Source of the DNA: Corynebacterium efficiens YS-314
Lineage (GTDB): Bacteria; Actinomycetota; Actinomycetes; Mycobacteriales; Mycobacteriaceae
Assembly (NCBI RefSeq): GCF_000011305.1
Contig: NC_004369.1
Location: forward strand, 930,001 to 994,000
DNA: 64,000 nt
Reading direction: 5' to 3'
How positions within the stretch are numbered: the stretch's first letter is position 1; the number at the start of each line of letters is the position of its first letter. The notes under the pieces are model-generated. The model had not been told where the DNA came from. It saw only the letters and a program-made list of their open reading frames with translations, and ran no database searches. Made by a program: the position numbers and the translations under genes. Below, one piece after another: positions 31,557 through 41,759 of the stretch.

Positions 31557-32408
31557 CTAGCTGGATAGCGTGCCCAGAACCCGCATCAGCTCGGAGATGC
31601 TCTGTGGGTTGAGGGCGGAGTGGGGGAGGGGCTCCTGGGAGCCCGGCAGCGGTGGGACAACGTCGTCGACCACATTGCCGGGGGTCCACTGGCCCCAGTC
31701 GTGGGCGTAGACGTGGTTGATGTCGATGCCCACACCATCCAGGCGGTCCTTGTCGATGCGTACCTGGTGCAGTGCGGCACGGGGATGGACCTGGCCGGTG
31801 CCGCCCCAGTTGTGCATCCAGAAGAATTCACCGAGCCCGTCACTGATGGCCCAGTCGATGACGTTGTAGTTGCCGTAGACACCGAGGCGGTACCCGGCGG
31901 CCTCGAGCGCGGTCTTGAAGGCCTGGAGGTAGGGGCGGATCTGGTTGAGGTACTGGGTCCGCGTCGGGTTGTCATCGATGGCGACATAGATGGGGCGGTT
32001 GGTGGGGCCACCTGCCGCGAGGTGGAGGGCGATGGCCTGTGGTGCGTGGACCCCGGCGCCGGCGGCCCCGTTGAGCCAGTCCGCGGTCGACCCCTTGCCG
32101 TACTGGTAGACCGAGGCGGTTTTCAGCCCCAGGGCGGCGAAGCTGCGGGTCTCCTCAAGGGTGACGGGCTTGCCGAGCATCCAGCTTTCCGTTCCGGGGC
32201 GGCGCTGGGAGACATAACGCACTGCGCCCAGATGTCCCGCTGCCTTGATGGATGCCGCGCTGGGCACGCCGGCGGCGTAGTCGATGACGGTTCCCAGGAT
32301 GGGGCCGACGGCCGTCGCCCGCGGTGCCACGAGGATGCCCGCCGCGCCTGCTGCCGCAGCGACACCAGTCACCTTGAGGAACGTCCTGCGGTTGATGGGT
32401 GTGTTCAT
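31557..32408 (-). CDS. Tat-exported DUF1906 glycoside-hydrolase-like protein
   Basis: A 283-residue protein with a Tat signal (MNTPINRRTFLKVTG, then a hydrophobic stretch ending PRATA), followed by a DUF1906 (β/α) barrel-like domain: GTVIDYAAGVPS, VRYVSQRR, IYVAIDDNPTRTQ, YRLGVYGNYNVIDW, FFWMHNWGG. It resembles mycobacterial Rv2525c, a Tat substrate next to fas and linked to cell-envelope properties. The same neighbourhood, divergent from fas, is kept here. ATG at 32408 places the RR motif correctly; the frame runs on upstream to 32435. The phased WTAAC array lies 30-80 bp upstream of the start. Confidence 0.88.
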   Translation of the reverse strand: MNTPINRRTFLKVTGVAAAAGAAGILVAPRATAVGPILGTVIDYAAGVPSAASIKAAGHLGAVRYVSQRRPGTESWMLGKPVTLEETRSFAALGLKTASVYQYGKGSTADWLNGAAGAGVHAPQAIALHLAAGGPTNRPIYVAIDDNPTRTQYLNQIRPYLQAFKTALEAAGYRLGVYGNYNVIDWAISDGLGEFFWMHNWGGTGQVHPRAALHQVRIDKDRLDGVGIDINHVYAHDWGQWTPGNVVDDVVPPLPGSQEPLPHSALNPQSISELMRVLGTLSS

Positions 32409-32437
32409 GAATCTCCGATCCCACTTAGGTCCCAAGC

Positions 32438-32488
32438 ATAACGGTAATTAACAGCAATTAACGCTTGATAACAGTGGTTAACAATAAC
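32438..32488. repeat. 10-bp phased WTAAC array between DUF1906 and fasB
   Basis: ATAAC/TTAAC pentamers begin at 32438, 32448, 32458, 32468 and 32478, exactly 10 bp apart, with a sixth at 32484. Helical phasing of direct repeats is typical of OmpR-family response-regulator sites; MtrA is one candidate. The array abuts the DUF1906 start region. Confidence 0.65.
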
Positions 32489-32546
32489 AACACGGGATCA
32501 TGGGGGCCAGAGTTCGCGGAAAACTCCTCCGGACATACCCTCAATC

Positions 32547-32575
32547 TGTGATGTTCCACACACGGATAACCGTGT
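32547..32575. promoter_or_regulatory. candidate GlxR site overlapping a palindrome before fasB
   Basis: TGTGATGTTCCACACA (32547-32562) fits the GlxR consensus at 10 of 12 fixed positions. It overlaps the perfect palindrome ACACGG-ATAA-CCGTGT (32560-32575), a possible operator. Both lie about 140-160 bp before the fasB start. Confidence 0.45.
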
Positions 32576-32710
32576 TTCCTGCGAAAACTAACCCCTGCCA
32601 GGTAAACGTGAGGGTTCATTCACCTTTTTCGGCTACGTTCGCGTAACCTACGCATTCGTAAGTGGTCATGGGACACCTGTGCCCATTCCAAGACTTAGGA
32701 GCTTTATTTC

Positions 32711-35700
32711 GTGAGCATCTCTTCACTGACACCGCTGCATTCCTTCAAGGAGCCAGCAATTCTGTACGCAGGTCAGGCATCCGCCTGGCAGCAGGTGATC
32801 GCCGACGCCAGTGTCGACCACATCGCCGCCTCCCATCTCCGCGAGCTGCTGTCCCGCGCCCGGGCAAAAACCGCCCCCTTCGCACGCCAGGTGACCTCCA
32901 TCGTCCCCGGGTCGCTTGCGCGTCTGGAGGAACTGACCCGCGAAGGCTCGGATCATGAGTCGGATATCGATCCGCAGCCGGCCGTGTCCATCCCGGGCAT
33001 CGTCCTGGGCCAGGTCGCGGCAACCCGTCAGCTGCGGGATCTGGGCCTGGATGTGGACAACGCCACCCGCCTGGGTCACTCCCAGGGCATCCTCGGTGTC
33101 GAGGCAGCCGTCAACGAGGAGGACGTCCTCGCATTCGCCATCCTGCTCGGTGCCGCCGCCTCCCGGTTCGCCGGTAAGGGCTCCCACATGCTCTCCGTGC
33201 GCGGACTCGAGCGTGACACCATCCACGAGGTCGTCGCCGATGTCGACGGTGTCGAGGTCTCCCTGCGCAACGCACGGGCACACTTCGTCCTCTCCGGTAA
33301 GCCGGCACAGCTGAAGAAGGCCGCCGCGGCCCTCCAGCACGCCGCTGATGCCTTCAACGAGGACATCAACAACAAGCGCAAGGGCGGCTCCCTGCTCGAG
33401 CCGAAGTTCGACTACCTGCCCGTTGCCATCCCGTTCCACCACTCCTCCATGCAGGAGGCGGTCAACATCGCCGTCGAGTGGTCCGAGGCCTGTGGTCTCA
33501 ACGTCGATGCCAAGCGACTGGCCTGCGCCATCCTGGTCGACCACTCCGACTGGGTTGCCCAGATCTCCCAGCTGAAGGCCGATTATGTCCTCACCCTGGA
33601 CGCCGGTCTCGCCCGTTTCACCGCGCCCCTGCTCGAGGGCACCGGCATCACCCAGCTGCCCGCCTACACCGCCGCGGAGCGCGACAACCTGGCACGTCCC
33701 GGCTACCAGATCCCGACCGCCGTCGACTGGTCCGAGTTCGCACCCAAGCTGGTCAAGCTCCCCACCGGTGAGACCAAGGTCCAGACTCGTTTCTCCACCC
33801 TGACCGGCTACTCGCCGATCCTGCTCGGTGGCATGACCCCCACCACCGTGGATGCCACCATCGTCGCCGCAGCCGCCAACGCCGGCTACTGGGCCGAGAT
33901 GGCCGGCGGCGGACAGTACTCCGAGGAGGTGTTCAACCGCAACAAGGAGAACCTGGTCAGGCAGCTGAACCCGGGCCGAGCCGCCCAGTTCAACTCCATG
34001 TTCTTCGACCGTTACATCTGGAACCTGCAGTTCGGTGCGCAGCGCATCGTCTCCCGCGCCCGCGCCGCAGGTACCGCCATCGATGGTGTGGTCATCTCCG
34101 CCGGCATCCCCGAGCCCGAGGAGGCCACCGAGCTGCTCCAGGGCCTCAACGAGGACGGCTTCCCGTACATCGCCTTCAAGCCAGGCACCGTCGACCAGAT
34201 CCGCGCCACCCTGGCCATCGCCGACAACAACCCCGACCACGACATCATCATGATGGTCGAGGACGGCCACGCCGGTGGACACCACTCCTGGGTCAACCTC
34301 GATGATCTCCTGCTGACCACCTACGCCGAGGTGCGTGCACGCAAGAACGTCGTGCTCACCATCGGTGGTGGCATCGGCACCCCCGCCAAGGCCGCCCACT
34401 ACCTCACCGGTCAGTGGTCCGCGGACCTCGGCTACCCGAAGATGCCTGTCGACGGCATCATCATCGGCACCGCCGCCATGGCCACCAAGGAGGCCACCAC
34501 CTCACCAGAGGTCAAGCAGGCCCTGGTGGACACCCCGGGTATCGACCCGCAGGATGCCGGCGGCTGGGTTGGCCGCGGTGATTCCCGCGGTGGCGTCACC
34601 TCTGGTCTGTCCCACCTGCATGCCGACATGTACGAGCTGGACAACGACTCCGCAGCAGCGTCCCGCCTGATCTCCTCCATCGACTCCGATGATGTCGAGG
34701 AGCACCGCGAGGAGCTCATCGCCGCCATCAACAAGACCGCCAAGCCGTACTTCGGTGATCTCGAGGAGATGACCTACGCCGAGTGGATCGAGCGCTGGGT
34801 CGACCTGGCCCACCCATCCCAGGACCCGACCTGGGACGATCGTCTCTTCGACCTGGTGCACCGCCTGGAGGCACGCCTCCACGACGCCGACCACGGTGAG
34901 ATCGAGACCCTCTTCCCGGACCTGGCCTCCATCGAGGATGCACCGGCCGCCGTCGAGAAGCTCCTTGCCGCCTACCCGCACGCCCGCGAGATCAAGGTCT
35001 CCGCCCGCGACGCCGCGTGGTTCATCGGTCTGTGCCGCAAGCACCACAAGCCCATGCCGTGGGTCCCGGCCATCGACGCCGACCTCGCCCGCTGGTGGGG
35101 TCTGGACACCCTGTGGCAGGCCCACAACCCGCGCTACAGCGCCAACGCCGTCCGCGTCATCCCCGGCCCCGTCTCCGTCGCCGGCATTGACCGCGTCGAT
35201 GAGCCCGTCGCCGACCTCCTCGGCCGTTTCGAGGAGGCCTGCATTGAGGCTGTCGACGGCGAGCCCGTCGAGATCTACGCCCGCCTCAACGAGTCCAAGA
35301 ACGAGCGCGAGCTGCTGCTGTCCGCACCGCACATCGTCTGGCACGGCAACCTCATCGACAACCCCGCACACGTCCTGGAGGACGGTGCCTTCGAGCTCAT
35401 CGAGGAGGACGGTTACTGGATCATCCGCATCCTGGCCGACTCCGTCTTCGATGACATCCCCGTCGAGCAGCGCCCCTACCTGGTCAAGCACGTCGACATC
35501 CCCGTCGAGCTGAGCGATGCCGTGGCCACCGGCGCCTCCCCGGTCGTCTCCCGTGAGAAGCTGCCCGAGTCCGTCTACGCACTGCTCGCAGGCGTGGCCG
35601 GTGTCGGTTCCGTGTCCGCCGCCGGCGACAAGATCGAGGCCCTGCCCACCAAGATCGACGACGGCACCGAGTTCGGATACGTCCGCGACTCCTTCACCCT

Positions 35701-38700
35701 GCCACGCGAGCTGCTCACCGCCCACACCGCCGTCACCGGCGCAGCCCTTGAGGAGCACAACGTCGGCACCGGCGACGTACTGGTCGGTGTCTGCTGGCCC
35801 GCCCTCTACGCCTCCCTGGGCACCGGCAAGCTTTCCGACGGCTACCCCGTCATCGAGGGTCTGCTCAACGCCGTCCACCTCGACCACCTCCTGGACCTGC
35901 GCGTCCCACTCGAGGAGCTTGCCGACGGCCGCACCATCGACGTTGAATCCCGCTGCGCCTCCATCGAGGAGTCCTCCTCGGGCCGCATCGTCACCGTGCG
36001 CCTGACCCTGTTCTCCGAGGGTGAGGTCGTGGCCAAGCTGGTCACCCGCTTCGCCATCCGTGGACGTATCACCACCACCGACCTGGCACAGCCCGCCGAG
36101 GCCTACGGTGGACGCGACGAGGTCATCGAGGACACCCCACGTTCCTTCGTGCGTTCCGCCACCGTCACCGCCCCGGCCGACATGACCCCGTTCGCCATGG
36201 TCTCCGGTGACTACAACCCGATCCACACCTCCGCCAACGCCGCCAAGCTCGTCGGTCTCGACGCGCCCCTGGTGCACGGCATGTGGCTGTCCGCCACCGC
36301 CCAGCACCTGGCCGGCCTCGGCTCCGAGGTCGTCGGCTGGACCTACTCCATGTACGGCATGGTCCAGCTCAACGACATCGTCGACATCACCGTCGAGCGC
36401 GTCGGCCGTTCCGGCCTCATGCCGGCCTACGAGGTCACCTGCCGCATCGACGGCAATGTGGTCTCCCGTGGCCAGGCGCTGCTCAAGGCACCGTCCACCG
36501 CGTATGTCTACCCGGGCCAGGGTATCCAGGCCAAGGGCATGGGCCAGGGCGACCGCAACGCCAGCCCGGAGGCCCGCGCCGTCTGGGAGCGTGCCGACGC
36601 CCACACCCGCGCCAACCTCGGATTCTCCATCCAGCAGGTCATCGATGAGAACCCGGTGGAGCTCAAGGTCGGCGACACCACCTTCGTCCACCCGAAGGGT
36701 GTCCTCAACCTCACCCAGTTCACCCAGGTCGCCCTCGCGGTCGTCGCCTACGCCCAGACCGAGCGTCTCAAGGCCGCCGATGCCATCGTCGATGGTTCCC
36801 TCTACGCCGGCCACTCCCTCGGTGAGTACACCGCCCTGGCATCCCTGGGCAACATCTTCGAACTCGAAGGTGTCATCGATGTGGTGTTCTCCCGCGGTTC
36901 CGCCATGCACTCCCTGGTCCCGCGTGATGAGCAGGGCCGCTCCAACTACGCCCTGGCCGCCTTCCGTCCGAACATGATCGGACTGTCCGGTGCCGAGGTG
37001 GAGAACTGGGTCGACCGCATCGCCGAGGAATCCGGCGAGTTCCTGCAGATCGTCAACTACAACGTCGACGGCCAGCAGTACGCCGTTGCCGGCACCCTCA
37101 AGGGCCTGAAGGCCCTCAAGGCCTCCGCCAGCGCCAACCCACGCGCCTACGTGGACATCCCCGGCATCGATGTGCCGTTCCACTCCAGCGTGCTGCGTCC
37201 GGGTGTCCCGGCCTTCGCCGAGAAGCTCGACGAGCTGCTGCCACAGGTCATCGACATCGATGCCCTGCGTGGCCGCTACATCCCGAACCTGGTCGCCCGC
37301 CCATTCGAGCTGACCCAGGACTTCGTCGATGCCATCCTGGCTGTCGTCCCGTCCGAGCGCCTCAAGGGTGTCAAGGTCGAGGAGATGGAGGAGAACAAGC
37401 TCGCCCGCCTGCTCCTCATCGAGCTGCTGTCCTGGCAGTTCGCCTCCCCGGTCCGCTGGATCGAGACCCAGGCCCTGATCATCGGCCAGGTCGACCAGAT
37501 CATCGAGGTCGGCCTCGCAGCATCCCCGACCCTGACCAACCTGGCACTGCGCACCATGGATGTCATCGGTGAGTCCCGCCCGGTGTTCAACGTGGAGCGC
37601 GATCAGGATCAGGTCATGCTCAACGATGTCCGCCAGGCACCTGTCGTGGAGGTCGAGGAGGAGGACACCCCGGCGGCTCCCGCCGAGTCCTCTGCACCCG
37701 CCCCGGTCACCGAGTCCGTGCCGGCACCGGCAGCTCCCGCCGCCGCACCGGTCGCCGTCTCCGATGCCCCTGAACTGAAGTTCAACGCATCGAACGCGAT
37801 CATGACTCTGTTCGCCCTGCAGAACAAGATCAACATCGACCAGATCACCCCGGCGGACACCTCCGAGACCCTCACCAACGGTGTCTCCTCCCGTCGTAAC
37901 CAGATGCTCATGGACATGTCCACCGAGCTGTCCGTCCCCACCATCGACGGCGCAGCCGATGCCGATGTAGCCACCCTGCAGGGTCGTGTCGTCACCGCCG
38001 CACCGGGCTACAAGCCCTTCGGTCCGGTCCTGGGCGAGGCCATCCGCGCCCGCCTGCGTGCACTGCTCGGTGCCGCCGGCCTGAAGGCCTCCTACGTCGG
38101 TGACCGCGTCACCGGCACCTGGGGTCTGCCCGAGAGCTGGGTCGCCCACGTCGAGGTCGAGCTGTTGCTGGGCACCCGCGACGGCGAGTCCGTTCGCGGT
38201 GGCGCCCTGGGCTCCCTGCCCGAGTCCGCCTCCAACAAGGGTGAGGTTGATTCCCTCATCGACGCCGCCGTCAACAACGTCGCGGCAGCCAACGGCACCT
38301 CCGTGTCCCTGTCCGCCGGTGGTTCCGGTGGTGGCGGTGGAGTCGTCGACTCCGCAGCCCTGGACGCCTACGCCGCCACCGTCACCGGTGAGGACGGCGT
38401 CCTGGCGAACATTGCACGCGGTATCCTGACCCAGCTCGGACTGGATACCCGGGATGACGCCCCGGCCGCCGAGGCCGACACCGAGCTCTACGAGGCCGTC
38501 GAGGCCGAGCTGGGTGCCGGTTGGCAGAAGATGGTCACCCCGGTGTTCACCGCCGAGCGCGCCATCCTCTTCGATGACCGCTGGGCCTCCGCACGTGAGG
38601 ACCTCGCACGTCTGGCCACCGGTGCCGACATCGCCGTTGAGCGTTTCGCGGGCACGGGTGAGACCGTCGCAAAGCAGGCAGCCTGGTGGGCTGACCACGT

Positions 38701-41629
38701 CGAGGACACCACCCTCGCCGCAACCCTGACCGAGGTCTCGAAGGTTGCCCTCGAGGCAGCCGACGAGCCACACGCCGAGGATGTCGCACTGGTCACCGGT
38801 GCCGCACCTGAGTCCATCGCGGGTGCCGTCGCCGGCCGCCTGCTGTCCCAGGGCGCAACGGTCATCATGACCGCCTCCAACGTGTCCCAGGCACGCAAGG
38901 AGTACGCACGTCAGCTCTACGCCCAGCACGCCTCCCCGAGCGCGAAGCTGTGGATCGTTCCGGCGAACATGTCCTCCTACCGCGATGTCGATGCCGTCAT
39001 CGACTGGATCGGCAATGAGCAGCGCGTCACCGTCGGTGGCTCCGTCACCGTGACCAAGCCTGCTCTGACCCCGACCCTGGCGTACCCGTTCGCGGCACCG
39101 TCTGTCTCCGGCAACCTCTCTGATGCCGGTCCGCAGACCGAGAACCAGGCACGTCTGCTGCTCTGGTCCGTCGAGCGCACCATCGCGGGTCTGGCCGACC
39201 TGGCCTCCCGCGGTGCAGGTGAGCGCGTCCACATCGTCCTGCCGGGTTCCCCGAACCGTGGCATGTTCGGTGGCGACGGTGCCTACGGCGAGGTCAAGGC
39301 AGCCTTCGACGCCATCCTGGCGAAGTGGGGCTCCGAGACCGGCTGGCCACAGTACGTCACCCTGGCGCAGGCACGGATCGGCTGGGTTGCCGGTACCGGC
39401 CTGATGGGCCGCAACGACGTCCTGATCCCGGCCGCTGAGAAGCTGGGCATCCACGTCTACACCCCGGAGGAGATCTCCACGGAGCTCGTCGGACTGGCGT
39501 CCGCTGAGTCCCGTGAGCAGGCGCTGACCGCGCCGATCGACTACGACCTCACCGGTGGTCTCGGCGGCGGAATCTCCATCGCTGAGCTGGCAGCCTCCCT
39601 GGAACAGGACGAGGTCGAGCAGGTCGAGACCGACTCCGCCACCATCAAGGCACTGCCGTCCCCGAAGAACCCGGTCCAGGCACCGGGCGCCGAGGTCGGC
39701 GAGGTCAGCGTGGATCTGGACGACATGGTCGTCATGGTCGGTGTGGGCGAGATCTCCTCATGGGGTTCCGGCCGCACCCGCTTCGAGGCCGAGTACGGCA
39801 TCCAGCGTGACGGTAGCGTTGAGCTGACCGCCGCCGGTGTTGTCGAACTGGCCTGGATGATGGGCCTGATCACCTGGTCCGAGGACCCACGTCCGGGCTG
39901 GTACGACGCCGAGGGCACCGAGGTTCCGGAAGAGGACATCTACGACCGTTACCGTGACGAGGTTGTCGCCCGCTGTGGTATCCGCGAACTGGTCAACGAT
40001 GCCTTCCTCATCGACGGTGGTTCCATGGACGCAGCCGAGATCTTCCTCGACCGCGACATCACCTTCACCGTCACCAGTGAGGAGGAGGCCCAGGCCTACG
40101 TGGATGCCGACGCATCCGCCGAGATCGCCGAGGTTGACGGCGAGTGGACCGTGACCAAGAAGAAGGGCTCCACCTCCTTCGTGCCACGCAAGGCCACCCT
40201 GACCCGCTCCGTTGCCGGTCAGCTGCCGACCGATTTCGACCCGGCCAAGTGGGGTATCCCGGCCTCCATGATTGATGCGATGGACAACATCACCGCATGG
40301 AACCTGGTCACCGCCGTCGATGCCTTCCTGTCCTCCGGCTTCAGCCCCGCTGAGCTGCTGCAGGCTGTCCACCCGGCTGATGTGTCCTCCACCCAGGGCA
40401 CCGGTATCGGTGGCATGCAGTCCCTGCGCAAGCTGTTCGTCAACCGCTTCCTGGGCCAGGATCGTCCCTCCGACATCCTCCAGGAGACCCTGCCCAACGT
40501 CGTGGCTGCCCACACCATGCAGTCCTACGTCGGTGGCTACGGTCAGATGATCCACCCGGTTGCCGCCTGTGCCACCGCGGCTGTGTCCGTGGAGGAGGGT
40601 CTGGACAAGATCCGCCTGGGCAAGGCCGACTTCGTGGTCGCCGGTGGTATCGATGACATCCAGGTCGAATCCCTCACCGGCTTCGGCGACATGAACGCCA
40701 CCGCCGATACCCAGACCATGCTGGACAAGGGTATCGATCCGCGCTTCATCTCCCGCGCCAACGACCGTCGTCGTGGCGGCTTCCTCGAGGCCGCCGGTGG
40801 TGGCACCGTGCTCCTGGCACGTGCCTCCCTCGCAGCCGAGTTGGGTCTGCCGGTGCTGGCCGTGGTTGCCCACGCCCAGTCCTACGCCGACGGTTCCCAC
40901 ACCTCCATCCCGGCCCCGGGCATCGGTGCCCTGGGTGCCGCACGGGGTGGCGAGAAGTCCGTCCTGGCGAGGGAACTGAAGAAGATGGGTCTGACCCCGG
41001 ATGATGTGCGTGTGGTGTCCAAGCACGACACCTCCACCAACGCCAACGACCCGAACGAGTCCGAGCTGCACAGCATCCTCTGGAAGACCATCGGCCGCGA
41101 CGCGGACAACCCGATGTTCGTCATCTCCCAGAAGACGCTGACCGGCCACTCCAAGGGCGGCGCCGCACTGTTCCAGATCGGTGGTCTGGTCTCCGTCCTC
41201 GAGACCGGTAAGTTGCCGCAGAACGCGGCCCTGGACTGTGTGGATCCGGAGATGCAGGCCAAGGGCGAGAGCCTGGTCTGGCTGCGTGAGCCACTCGACC
41301 TGGGTGCCGGTGCCATCAAGGCCGGTGTCCTGACCTCGCTCGGCTTCGGTCACGTCGCCGCCCTGGTGGTCATGGCCACCACCGGTGTCTTCGAGCAGGC
41401 CATGCGCAATGCTGGTCTGGACGTGGAGGCATGGCGCAAGCGCGCCACCGAGCGTCTGCGCGCCGGAGCCAACCGCCTCGAGGCCGGCATGGTCGGTCGC
41501 GCACCTCTGTTCGAACAGGTCGACGGACGTCGCCTGCCTGAGCGCGGCGCCCACGAGGCTGAGATCAACATGCTTATCGACGCCGACGCCCGCCTCGGCG
41601 CCGACGGCACCTACCCGGCCGCGCGCTAG
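32711..41629 (+). CDS. fasB: type I fatty acid synthase FAS-IB
   Basis: A 2972-residue multifunctional cytoplasmic synthase making acyl-CoAs from acetyl- and malonyl-CoA. Domains in order: acetyltransferase (LGHSQG, Ser124), enoyl reductase (flavin region from GGMTPTTVDA, about 372), dehydratase hot-dog (SGDYNPIHT, His1172), malonyl/palmitoyl transferase (GHSLGEYTA, Ser1369), Ala/Pro linker, carrier (pantetheine Ser in GVSSRRNQ, 1726/1727), ketoreductase (LVTGAAPESIAG, about 2027) and ketosynthase (VAACATAAVS, Cys2620; KTLTGHSKGG). All core residues are present, so it should be active. It is named fasB by synteny with the C. glutamicum gltA-mctC region; fasA would be elsewhere. GTG start with GGAG ten bases upstream. 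No acpS follows. Confidence 0.96.
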   Translation: MSISSLTPLHSFKEPAILYAGQASAWQQVIADASVDHIAASHLRELLSRARAKTAPFARQVTSIVPGSLARLEELTREGSDHESDIDPQPAVSIPGIVLGQVAATRQLRDLGLDVDNATRLGHSQGILGVEAAVNEEDVLAFAILLGAAASRFAGKGSHMLSVRGLERDTIHEVVADVDGVEVSLRNARAHFVLSGKPAQLKKAAAALQHAADAFNEDINNKRKGGSLLEPKFDYLPVAIPFHHSSMQEAVNIAVEWSEACGLNVDAKRLACAILVDHSDWVAQISQLKADYVLTLDAGLARFTAPLLEGTGITQLPAYTAAERDNLARPGYQIPTAVDWSEFAPKLVKLPTGETKVQTRFSTLTGYSPILLGGMTPTTVDATIVAAAANAGYWAEMAGGGQYSEEVFNRNKENLVRQLNPGRAAQFNSMFFDRYIWNLQFGAQRIVSRARAAGTAIDGVVISAGIPEPEEATELLQGLNEDGFPYIAFKPGTVDQIRATLAIADNNPDHDIIMMVEDGHAGGHHSWVNLDDLLLTTYAEVRARKNVVLTIGGGIGTPAKAAHYLTGQWSADLGYPKMPVDGIIIGTAAMATKEATTSPEVKQALVDTPGIDPQDAGGWVGRGDSRGGVTSGLSHLHADMYELDNDSAAASRLISSIDSDDVEEHREELIAAINKTAKPYFGDLEEMTYAEWIERWVDLAHPSQDPTWDDRLFDLVHRLEARLHDADHGEIETLFPDLASIEDAPAAVEKLLAAYPHAREIKVSARDAAWFIGLCRKHHKPMPWVPAIDADLARWWGLDTLWQAHNPRYSANAVRVIPGPVSVAGIDRVDEPVADLLGRFEEACIEAVDGEPVEIYARLNESKNERELLLSAPHIVWHGNLIDNPAHVLEDGAFELIEEDGYWIIRILADSVFDDIPVEQRPYLVKHVDIPVELSDAVATGASPVVSREKLPESVYALLAGVAGVGSVSAAGDKIEALPTKIDDGTEFGYVRDSFTLPRELLTAHTAVTGAALEEHNVGTGDVLVGVCWPALYASLGTGKLSDGYPVIEGLLNAVHLDHLLDLRVPLEELADGRTIDVESRCASIEESSSGRIVTVRLTLFSEGEVVAKLVTRFAIRGRITTTDLAQPAEAYGGRDEVIEDTPRSFVRSATVTAPADMTPFAMVSGDYNPIHTSANAAKLVGLDAPLVHGMWLSATAQHLAGLGSEVVGWTYSMYGMVQLNDIVDITVERVGRSGLMPAYEVTCRIDGNVVSRGQALLKAPSTAYVYPGQGIQAKGMGQGDRNASPEARAVWERADAHTRANLGFSIQQVIDENPVELKVGDTTFVHPKGVLNLTQFTQVALAVVAYAQTERLKAADAIVDGSLYAGHSLGEYTALASLGNIFELEGVIDVVFSRGSAMHSLVPRDEQGRSNYALAAFRPNMIGLSGAEVENWVDRIAEESGEFLQIVNYNVDGQQYAVAGTLKGLKALKASASANPRAYVDIPGIDVPFHSSVLRPGVPAFAEKLDELLPQVIDIDALRGRYIPNLVARPFELTQDFVDAILAVVPSERLKGVKVEEMEENKLARLLLIELLSWQFASPVRWIETQALIIGQVDQIIEVGLAASPTLTNLALRTMDVIGESRPVFNVERDQDQVMLNDVRQAPVVEVEEEDTPAAPAESSAPAPVTESVPAPAAPAAAPVAVSDAPELKFNASNAIMTLFALQNKINIDQITPADTSETLTNGVSSRRNQMLMDMSTELSVPTIDGAADADVATLQGRVVTAAPGYKPFGPVLGEAIRARLRALLGAAGLKASYVGDRVTGTWGLPESWVAHVEVELLLGTRDGESVRGGALGSLPESASNKGEVDSLIDAAVNNVAAANGTSVSLSAGGSGGGGGVVDSAALDAYAATVTGEDGVLANIARGILTQLGLDTRDDAPAAEADTELYEAVEAELGAGWQKMVTPVFTAERAILFDDRWASAREDLARLATGADIAVERFAGTGETVAKQAAWWADHVEDTTLAATLTEVSKVALEAADEPHAEDVALVTGAAPESIAGAVAGRLLSQGATVIMTASNVSQARKEYARQLYAQHASPSAKLWIVPANMSSYRDVDAVIDWIGNEQRVTVGGSVTVTKPALTPTLAYPFAAPSVSGNLSDAGPQTENQARLLLWSVERTIAGLADLASRGAGERVHIVLPGSPNRGMFGGDGAYGEVKAAFDAILAKWGSETGWPQYVTLAQARIGWVAGTGLMGRNDVLIPAAEKLGIHVYTPEEISTELVGLASAESREQALTAPIDYDLTGGLGGGISIAELAASLEQDEVEQVETDSATIKALPSPKNPVQAPGAEVGEVSVDLDDMVVMVGVGEISSWGSGRTRFEAEYGIQRDGSVELTAAGVVELAWMMGLITWSEDPRPGWYDAEGTEVPEEDIYDRYRDEVVARCGIRELVNDAFLIDGGSMDAAEIFLDRDITFTVTSEEEAQAYVDADASAEIAEVDGEWTVTKKKGSTSFVPRKATLTRSVAGQLPTDFDPAKWGIPASMIDAMDNITAWNLVTAVDAFLSSGFSPAELLQAVHPADVSSTQGTGIGGMQSLRKLFVNRFLGQDRPSDILQETLPNVVAAHTMQSYVGGYGQMIHPVAACATAAVSVEEGLDKIRLGKADFVVAGGIDDIQVESLTGFGDMNATADTQTMLDKGIDPRFISRANDRRRGGFLEAAGGGTVLLARASLAAELGLPVLAVVAHAQSYADGSHTSIPAPGIGALGAARGGEKSVLARELKKMGLTPDDVRVVSKHDTSTNANDPNESELHSILWKTIGRDADNPMFVISQKTLTGHSKGGAALFQIGGLVSVLETGKLPQNAALDCVDPEMQAKGESLVWLREPLDLGAGAIKAGVLTSLGFGHVAALVVMATTGVFEQAMRNAGLDVEAWRKRATERLRAGANRLEAGMVGRAPLFEQVDGRRLPERGAHEAEINMLIDADARLGADGTYPAAR

Positions 41630-41681
41630 GTAGGTGGTGCGGGTCAACCAGCCAGGTTGACCGGCATGGGAGCATGACTCG

Positions 41682-41735
41682 AACCGCCCGCCCCTTGTTT
41701 CTCCTCAGGAGAGCAGGGGGCGGGCGGTTTTTATC
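41682..41735 (+). terminator. fasB terminator
   Basis: AACCGCCCGCCCC and GGGGCGGGCGGTT form the outer stem around CTCCTCAGGAG, followed by TTTTTAT. A smaller hairpin (GGTCAACC/GGTTGACC, 41642-41662) precedes it. Confidence 0.9.
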
Positions 41736-41759
41736 TGTGGCACGGCGGTGGGACGCATG

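Noticed and set aside
34502..39454. A 1650-codon open frame on the minus strand
   Set aside because: It is wholly antisense to fasB. Its composition (runs of G, D, V, L, Q) is that expected from reading GC-rich codons backwards, and it has no domains.
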